The notes under the pieces: generated by a model
Seen by the model: only the letters and a program-made list of their open reading frames with translations
Databases searched by the model: none
What the model was told of the DNA's origin: nothing
NCBI GenBank assembly: GCA_900322165.1
Contig: ONYR01000137.1
Coordinates: forward strand, 1 to 13,813
Length of the DNA: 13,813 nucleotides
Direction: 5' to 3'
DNA from: an uncultured Eubacteriales bacterium
GTDB taxonomy: Bacteria; Bacillota; Clostridia; Lachnospirales; Bianqueaceae
Program-made: the position numbers and the translations under genes
In this document: positions 7,053-11,924 of the stretch, piece after piece
How the letters are laid out: each line of letters starts with the position of its first letter
Position numbering within the stretch: the first letter of the stretch is position 1

Positions 7053-8114
7053 ATGGATTTTTCCAAAATCGATCGGATCACTGAGGAGTTTATCAAGGAG
7101 CGGGCTTTCCCGTCGGCCGTCGTATCCGTTTTTGACCGGGAGAAAACGCTTTACCGAGCCGCTTACGGAAGCAATCTGCTGCCGGATGGCACGCTGCAGA
7201 CGGTCAACACGGACACAGCATACGACATGGCTTCGTGCACCAAGATCGCAACCGCAACGCAGATCATGGACCTGATGGATGCGGGCGAGCTCAGGCTTGA
7301 GACGCGGATCCCGGAGGTCCTGACCGAGATCAAGTCCCGCCCGAGGCTCTACGAGCGGCTGCGCAGCGTCACGCTCTACCAGCTCCAGACGCACACGTCC
7401 GGCATTTTGGATTGGTATCCGTTCTATGTGCAGTGCGGAAAAGACTATTTTGATGTTTTCGAATCATTCATCGGTGACACGAAGATCGTGGACGGAATGG
7501 AATACTCCGACATGAACTTCATGCTGCTTGGCATGGTCATCAGCCGGGTGAAGGGAAAAGCGCTCGAGGACTGCGTGCTGGAGTTTCGGGATAAGCTTGG
7601 GGCAACGCGCATGCAGTATAAGGCCGAGGCGGATCCGAGCTTTGGCGGCAACATCGCGCCTTCCTGTTGGGGAAACGATATTGAAGAAGAGATGGTTGCG
7701 GAACGCGGCCTGACGTTTGACGGGTGGCGGAGCCAGGATAAGCCGGTCATCGGCTGCAACGACGGCAACGCGCACTATTTTCTGAAGGATGTGGCAGGGC
7801 ACGCCGGGATCACGGCCAACGCGGATGCGTATGAGCGGCTGTGCCGGTACTATATGACAACGGATTCGGCGCTTCTTAAGCGCGCCATGACCGAGCAGGA
7901 GAGCGGACGCGGCCTTGGATTCCAGATCGATGAGGGGCTGTATCCGGGTGGCTGCGGCCATACGGGCTTTACCGGAACGAGCATTTACATCAATGATGCC
8001 AAGGGGATCGGGTGCGTGCTGCTGACGAACCGTCTTGCGTTTGATCATTACCATGGCGTGCAGACGCAGCCGTACCGCAGGCAGATCGCTGCGGCGGTGA
8101 ATGAAATCTTGTAA
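7053..8114 (+). CDS. Serine hydrolase of the beta-lactamase/penicillin-binding-protein fold (class C-like)
   Basis: The product has 353 residues from ATG 7053, with TAAGGAG at 7037-7043 upstream. The catalytic tetrad SCTK is at 61-64 in MASCTKIATAT. The second motif is YSD at 151-153 in place of the YxN of true beta-lactamases, a common form in esterase/DD-peptidase-like relatives. HTG at 303-305 stands for the KTG box. DVAGHAGI near residue 246 is a further family signature. I see no signal peptide, so it is probably cytosolic, which argues against resistance or wall remodelling and for an esterase or amidase acting on a small molecule. It follows the phosphopantetheinyl transferase closely and is probably co-transcribed. 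A promoter for the next gene overlaps its stop codon. Substrate unknown. Confidence 0.87.
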   Translation: MDFSKIDRITEEFIKERAFPSAVVSVFDREKTLYRAAYGSNLLPDGTLQTVNTDTAYDMASCTKIATATQIMDLMDAGELRLETRIPEVLTEIKSRPRLYERLRSVTLYQLQTHTSGILDWYPFYVQCGKDYFDVFESFIGDTKIVDGMEYSDMNFMLLGMVISRVKGKALEDCVLEFRDKLGATRMQYKAEADPSFGGNIAPSCWGNDIEEEMVAERGLTFDGWRSQDKPVIGCNDGNAHYFLKDVAGHAGITANADAYERLCRYYMTTDSALLKRAMTEQESGRGLGFQIDEGLYPGGCGHTGFTGTSIYINDAKGIGCVLLTNRLAFDHYHGVQTQPYRRQIAAAVNEIL

Positions 8115-8137
8115 TTAAGCGCGCTTGGGAGTATAAT
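8109..8137 (+). promoter_or_regulatory. Sigma-A promoter for the lipoprotein operon
   Basis: TTGTAA (8109-8114) and TATAAT (8132-8137) are separated by exactly 17 bp. The -35 box contains the end of the serine hydrolase gene, including its TAA. A perfect 10-bp palindrome, AAGCGCGCTT (8117-8126), fills much of the spacer and could be an operator. The start of transcription would be near 8144, leaving a leader of about 30 nt. Confidence 0.75.
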
Positions 8138-8172
8138 AGATCAGATAGATCGAAAACCGAAAGGGGACGCTC

Positions 8173-8706
8173 ATGAAAAACCTGAAGAGAGCCGTGGCGG
8201 TCTGCCTTGTCCTTTCCATGCTTGTCCTTTGTCTGACGGGCTGCGGAAAAAAGAACAAGGTGACTCAGTACAGAACCACGCTTAATACCTATATCGAAGA
8301 GATCGTCCAGAAGGATGATGATCTCGAGGCGGCAGTCAGCGACGCGATGGCGGCAATCAAAGTCGGCGACCTGACGGCCTACAATGAGGCAATGTCAAAG
8401 GTGCAGACCTTGAGCGGACAGCTGATCGAAAGCTACCGCAAGATCGGAAACACCGAGGCACCGGAAGAATACCGGACACAGCAGGTCTTGCTCCAGCAGC
8501 ATGTCAGCAGCATCATCAACATGATCAATGATGCGATCGAGCTGTATACGCTGGCCGGCAAGGAACTTGACGGAGGACTGAGCGAAACGGATATCGAGCG
8601 GATCGGCGCGCTTCAGACGGAAATTCAGATGCTGACGCCGGCGGTCGAATCGTTTGATTCCGTGCTGAACGAAGTGCTCGGCGTATCCGAAGAATCCGGG
8701 AAATAA
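8173..8706 (+). CDS. Small predicted lipoprotein, function unknown
   Basis: The product is 177 residues, with AGGGG at 8162-8166 six nt before ATG. The N-terminus has positive charges (MKNLKR), a hydrophobic core and the lipobox LTGC, so signal peptidase II should cleave before Cys24, leaving a lipid-anchored protein of about 154 residues on the outer face of the membrane. A short Lys-rich stretch (GKKNK) follows the Cys. The mature part is rich in Glu, Leu, Ile and Gln with few aromatic residues and should be mostly alpha-helical, perhaps a helical bundle. I do not recognise a family. It is the first gene after its own promoter and 24 nt ahead of the QueG-like gene. Confidence 0.82.
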   Translation: MKNLKRAVAVCLVLSMLVLCLTGCGKKNKVTQYRTTLNTYIEEIVQKDDDLEAAVSDAMAAIKVGDLTAYNEAMSKVQTLSGQLIESYRKIGNTEAPEEYRTQQVLLQQHVSSIINMINDAIELYTLAGKELDGGLSETDIERIGALQTEIQMLTPAVESFDSVLNEVLGVSEESGK

Positions 8707-8730
8707 GCGGAGAAAAAAGGAGGACGACCG

Positions 8731-9576
8731 GTGGAGTGGACGGTGGAAGATCTTCGTCTTGCCAAAGAGGCGATGTGTCTGGCGCTTAAAGAAAAAGGAC
8801 TGGATTCGTTCCGGTTTCTGGCGCCGGATGAAGAGGAGGCTTCCGATCGTGTCCGCGCCATTCTGGTGGTCCTTTTTCCGTATTACGCGGGCACTTCGGA
8901 GGGAAACCTTTCGATGTACTGCCGTGGGCGGGACTACCATAAGGTCGTGCCGGCTTACCTTGAGAGCGTTAAGGAAGCGGCAGGAAAAGTGCTTGGGGAT
9001 GAGCTGATCGCGAAAGCGTACGCGGATACCGGACCGTTTCGGGATCGGTATCTCGTCCTTCGGGCGGGGCTCGGCGTGATCGGGCGCAGCCAGATGATGA
9101 TCAATGAGCGCTACGGTACGTACTTTTTCGTCGGCTATCTGACGCTCAATGCCCCGATCGAGCCGGATGAGGCGGCTGCGTTTACGAACGGGATCGCCTG
9201 TCTTGACTGCGGGGCTTGCGTAAGAGCTTGCCCGGGCGGCGCGATGGGCGCAAACGGAGAGTTTTACCCGGAGCGGTGCCTGAGCGGGATCACGCAGAAA
9301 AAAGGCGAACTCGAGCCTTTCGAGAAAGAGATCTTACTGAAGGAATCCATGATCTTCGGCTGCGATGTGTGCCAGAAGGTCTGTCCGATGAACCGCGGGG
9401 CGATGGTTTCACCGATCCATGAGTTTACCGAAAACCGGATCGACTCGCTGAGTCTGGAAGATCTGGAAGGATTGTCAAGAAAAGCGTTTGAGAAAAAATA
9501 CCCGGACCGGGCGTTTACCTGGCGCGGGCCGGAGGTACTGAGACGGAACCTGAGACTGCTTGAAGAGAAGTGTTAA
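8731..9576 (+). CDS. QueG-like (epoxyqueuosine reductase family) double [4Fe-4S] protein, short form
   Basis: QueG reduces epoxyqueuosine in tRNA to queuosine using cobalamin and two [4Fe-4S] clusters. The product is 281 residues from GTG 8731; AGGAGG at 8718-8723 lies 7 nt upstream. RGRDYH (65-70) and ADTGP (98-102, Asp99 matching the proposed proton donor) are QueG signatures, as is RAGLGVIG at 111-118. All eight cluster cysteines are present: 157, 160, 163 and 218 by analogy for one cluster, 167, 183, 211 and 214 for the other. It lacks the C-terminal HEAT-like repeats of full QueG (about 380 residues); the usual SYxTIE segment reads SGITQKKG. It may be an active short QueG of Clostridia or a related reductase with another substrate. 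No other queuosine gene is in view. The CYTH gene starts 12 nt later. Confidence 0.8.
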   Translation: MEWTVEDLRLAKEAMCLALKEKGLDSFRFLAPDEEEASDRVRAILVVLFPYYAGTSEGNLSMYCRGRDYHKVVPAYLESVKEAAGKVLGDELIAKAYADTGPFRDRYLVLRAGLGVIGRSQMMINERYGTYFFVGYLTLNAPIEPDEAAAFTNGIACLDCGACVRACPGGAMGANGEFYPERCLSGITQKKGELEPFEKEILLKESMIFGCDVCQKVCPMNRGAMVSPIHEFTENRIDSLSLEDLEGLSRKAFEKKYPDRAFTWRGPEVLRRNLRLLEEKC

Positions 9577-9588
9577 GCGGAGGGCGAG

Positions 9589-10068
9589 ATGGAGATCGAA
9601 CGTAAATATTTGCTGAAGGAGATTCCCGAGTGGGTGAAAGCATGCCCGTATAAGGAGATGGCGCAGAGCTATATCAGCCGCTCGCCGGTGATCCGCGTTC
9701 GTCACATCGTGCAGGACGGGCGTGAAACGTTCATTCTGACGCTGAAGGGCCGCGGCCTTTCGATGCGGGAGGAGTATGAACTCGATCTTAACCGTCTCGA
9801 ATACCTGCATCTGCTTTCCAAAGCAGAAGGACGCACGATCGAGAAGCGCCGCTATCTGGTACCGCTTGAGGGCGGGCTGACCGCGGAGGTGGATGAGTTT
9901 TCGGGTGAACTTGCCGGGCTGAAATTAGTCGAGGTGGAATTCCCGTCGGAGGAAGCGATGCGCGCTTTCCGCGCTCCGGAATGGTTCGGCCGCGACGTGA
10001 GTGAGGAGGGAACCTACCAGAATTCCCGGCTCTCCGACCCACATACCAACATTGAGGATATTGTATGA
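9589..10068 (+). CDS. CYTH-domain protein (triphosphate tunnel metalloenzyme)
   Basis: The product is 159 residues with GGAGGG at 9579-9584 only 4 nt before ATG. The N-terminus MEIERKYLL carries the ExExK hallmark (Glu2, Glu4, Lys6). Further tunnel residues are plausible: Arg36 and Arg38 (IRVR), Lys53 (TLKG), Glu62 and Glu64 (REEYE), Lys86-Arg88, Asp102 in EVDEF and Glu115/Glu117 in LVEVEF. The family binds triphosphate groups with divalent metal; bacterial members include tripolyphosphatases and adenylate cyclases, and short clostridial ones act on inorganic tripolyphosphate. That activity is inferred here. Its stop overlaps the next start (ATGA at 10065-10068), so translation of the two is probably coupled. 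Confidence 0.88.
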   Translation: MEIERKYLLKEIPEWVKACPYKEMAQSYISRSPVIRVRHIVQDGRETFILTLKGRGLSMREEYELDLNRLEYLHLLSKAEGRTIEKRRYLVPLEGGLTAEVDEFSGELAGLKLVEVEFPSEEAMRAFRAPEWFGRDVSEEGTYQNSRLSDPHTNIEDIV

Positions 10069-11759
10069 ACAGTGAAGAATTAGAGAAGCAGGCGCTCTAT
10101 TACAAGGCGATCGAGGATTACCGGTCGAAATCGGAAAGCCTGCATGAAGAGGCGCTGATGTTCCTGAAGGAAGCCGCGGACAAGGGCAGCATCGAATCGA
10201 TCAAGCTGCTCGGCGTGCTGTACATGAGCGGGCAGTATGCGCCTTACCCGCCGCGCGACATGCGTCTGGCGATCCGCTACTATGAGATGGCGGCTGCGGA
10301 AAATGACGAAGAGGCCATGTACTGGCTCGGTCAGTGCTATGAGATGGGCCTTGGCGTGGAGAAGGATCCGGAAAAGGCCGAGGAGTGGAAGCAAAAAGCG
10401 ATCGAGGCCGGCTTTGTCCCCGCGGATGATACCAATGATGAAGCTGAGGAGCGCGGAGAGGCTGAGAAAGCCGAGGCCGCGCGCAGCATGGCTGCCTATG
10501 AGCCTGCGCAAAGCACGGCGCCGATCTCGGTGACGGGGGTAACATTTACCGAAAGCACCCCGGAGGACGGAGAGGCTGTGGAGGCTGTGCCCGGCGGAGA
10601 GGCCGATGAAAACCTGCCTGAAGGAGCGATCCCGCAGGCGGTAGAAGCGAGTGCGAAAGGCTCTCCCGCTGCAGTTCCTGCGGCAGAACCTGCGGCAGCA
10701 CCTGCGGCTGCACCTGCGGCTGCAGTTGAACCGAAGGCTGCAGTCGGTGAGACCGAGGATACCGCGGAAGCGCCCTCGGGAGTGGCCGTGATGCAGTCAG
10801 AGGATGCGCAAAGAAAGGCGGAGGAGGAAAAACTACTCGCACAGGAAAAGAAGACGGGGCGCGATCTGATGATCCGCTACGGCCTGATTTTCGGAGGCGG
10901 CGTGTTCCTGACAGTCTGGGTCGTCTTCATGATCATTTTTGCGATCGCACATAAGCCGCTCACGGCCGAAGGTTCGGTGGCAGGCACCGTGTTCTGGATC
11001 GTGCTTTGCGTGCTGTCGCTTGGCGGAGGCGCTGCGGCGGGATGGTTCGGTGTGCGCCGCGCGAAGGATCATGCGGAGAAGATCGCCGAATACCACCGCA
11101 CCCCGTTCTATGAAGGCTTCCGCGAGGAAGTGGGAAAGATGGACGAGAACACGCAGTGGTGCTACAAGATCTATCGCTCGCTCGAGCGTACCTACATGCC
11201 GGTTCCGCTTTTCAGTGAACCCGAGAAGGACGCGTTGGAGAATTACCATGGCGTGCTCTACAGCGGCTGGACATTTAAGACGAGCCGCGATACTGCGGAG
11301 CCGCAGTTTGTCATTGCCACGAAAAAAGCCATTTATATCGTACGCACCTTGTATCTGAAGGGCCGCATGGAAGGCGGGCTGGAGGACGCGGAGTGGATCA
11401 CGCGTCAGGATGCGGACGCAGAGGGCGGCGAAGAAGCGAAGGGCGCGGTTACCGGGCGGATCCTGAACATGGTGGAAGAGAACGATATGAATCTTCGCAC
11501 CGTCCGCAGCCAGCTGCAGCTGACCTCACCGCTGCCGATCGAGTCGATCCCGTTCTACAACGTGCTGATGTTCTCGACCGATACCGTCATTCGCGCGCTT
11601 CGCATCGCACAGGCGGGTGAAAACGTGATCGTGTGCCAGGGCGGGCCGGATCGGCTTCGCTCCGTGATCAGCATGCACGAGAGCCGTCTGGAGAATCACG
11701 AGGTCGCACTTGATGATCTGATGGACGTGTTTGAGGAGATCCGCAAGAAGCGCGGCTGA
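10065..11759 (+). CDS. Sel1-repeat membrane protein with degenerate NERD-like C-terminal domain
   Basis: The product has 564 residues; its ATG overlaps the CYTH stop. Residues about 26-117 hold two or so Sel1-like (TPR-type) repeats, the clearest being AMYWLGQCYEMGLGVEKD and its following helix. Residues about 120-262 are an acidic, Ala/Pro-rich linker with a 4-residue repeat, followed by a charged stretch. Two TMs lie at about 273-294 and 306-328, so both ends are probably cytosolic. The C-terminal region (about 380-560) aligns by eye with NERD (nuclease-related) domains: VIATKKAIYIV, then YLKG, then EWIT, the segment NMVEEN, VLMFSTDT and a late VIVCQGG. The NERD catalytic positions seem changed: Asp to Gln414, the Glu and Lys of ExK to Arg427 and Leu429, and Gln to Glu472. 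It could be a binding or scaffold protein. Function unknown. Confidence 0.72.
   Translation: MNSEELEKQALYYKAIEDYRSKSESLHEEALMFLKEAADKGSIESIKLLGVLYMSGQYAPYPPRDMRLAIRYYEMAAAENDEEAMYWLGQCYEMGLGVEKDPEKAEEWKQKAIEAGFVPADDTNDEAEERGEAEKAEAARSMAAYEPAQSTAPISVTGVTFTESTPEDGEAVEAVPGGEADENLPEGAIPQAVEASAKGSPAAVPAAEPAAAPAAAPAAAVEPKAAVGETEDTAEAPSGVAVMQSEDAQRKAEEEKLLAQEKKTGRDLMIRYGLIFGGGVFLTVWVVFMIIFAIAHKPLTAEGSVAGTVFWIVLCVLSLGGGAAAGWFGVRRAKDHAEKIAEYHRTPFYEGFREEVGKMDENTQWCYKIYRSLERTYMPVPLFSEPEKDALENYHGVLYSGWTFKTSRDTAEPQFVIATKKAIYIVRTLYLKGRMEGGLEDAEWITRQDADAEGGEEAKGAVTGRILNMVEENDMNLRTVRSQLQLTSPLPIESIPFYNVLMFSTDTVIRALRIAQAGENVIVCQGGPDRLRSVISMHESRLENHEVALDDLMDVFEEIRKKRG
10677..10724 (+). repeat. Four in-frame tandem 12-bp units inside the Sel1 gene
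   Basis: Units of the form CCTGCGGCWGMA begin at 10677, 10689, 10701 and 10713; the last two are identical and a degenerate unit may precede them at 10665. They encode Pro-Ala-Ala-Glu/Ala repeats in the linker. Such repeats slip easily, so the linker length may vary among strains. Confidence 0.85.
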
Positions 11760-11791
11760 GATCACGGCGCTGAAATTCACAGAACGTTTAA

Positions 11792-11820
11792 TTGTAATTA
11801 TGGCCTGCAGATGGTACAAT
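11792..11820 (+). promoter_or_regulatory. Sigma-A promoter with extended -10 for secA
   Basis: TTGTAA (11792-11797) and TACAAT (11815-11820) are spaced by 17 bp, and TGG immediately before the -10 makes it an extended -10. It lies 33-61 nt after the Sel1 gene stop and would give a leader of about 95 nt before the secA start. Confidence 0.75.
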
Positions 11821-11826
11821 TGCAGG
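11804..11826 (+). promoter_or_regulatory. Dyad over the secA -10, possible operator
   Basis: CCTGCA (11804-11809) and TGCAGG (11821-11826) flank the -10 box symmetrically with an 11-bp gap. Placement over the -10 suits repressor binding, but six-base arms can arise by chance. Confidence 0.35.
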
Positions 11827-11851
11827 AACCATGTATATCGCTGAAAAACAG

Positions 11852-11906
11852 GGAACGCAAGGCTGCTTAGAGCGGGTTTGACCGCAGCTGAGAGAGCCGG
11901 CGTTCC
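11852..11906 (+). promoter_or_regulatory. Hairpin-forming secA leader
   Basis: GGAACGC (11852-11858) pairs with GCGTTCC (11900-11906), and GGCT (11861-11864) with AGCC (11895-11898) just inside. The apex can form either GCGG/CCGC (11872-11875 with 11882-11885) or GCTGC/GCAGC (11862-11866 with 11884-11888). The stem ends 4 nt before the ribosome site of secA, so it may tune translation. I do not recognise it as a named RNA family. Confidence 0.5.
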
Positions 11907-11910
11907 GGAT

Positions 11911-11924
11911 GGGAGTATAGATTG
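11911..11924 (+). promoter_or_regulatory. Ribosome site and TTG start of secA
   Basis: GGGAG at 11911-11915 lies 6 nt before TTG 11922-11924. The ATG at 11909 is out of frame, and no in-frame ATG precedes the conserved GFLQKIFG, so TTG is the start. Confidence 0.8.
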
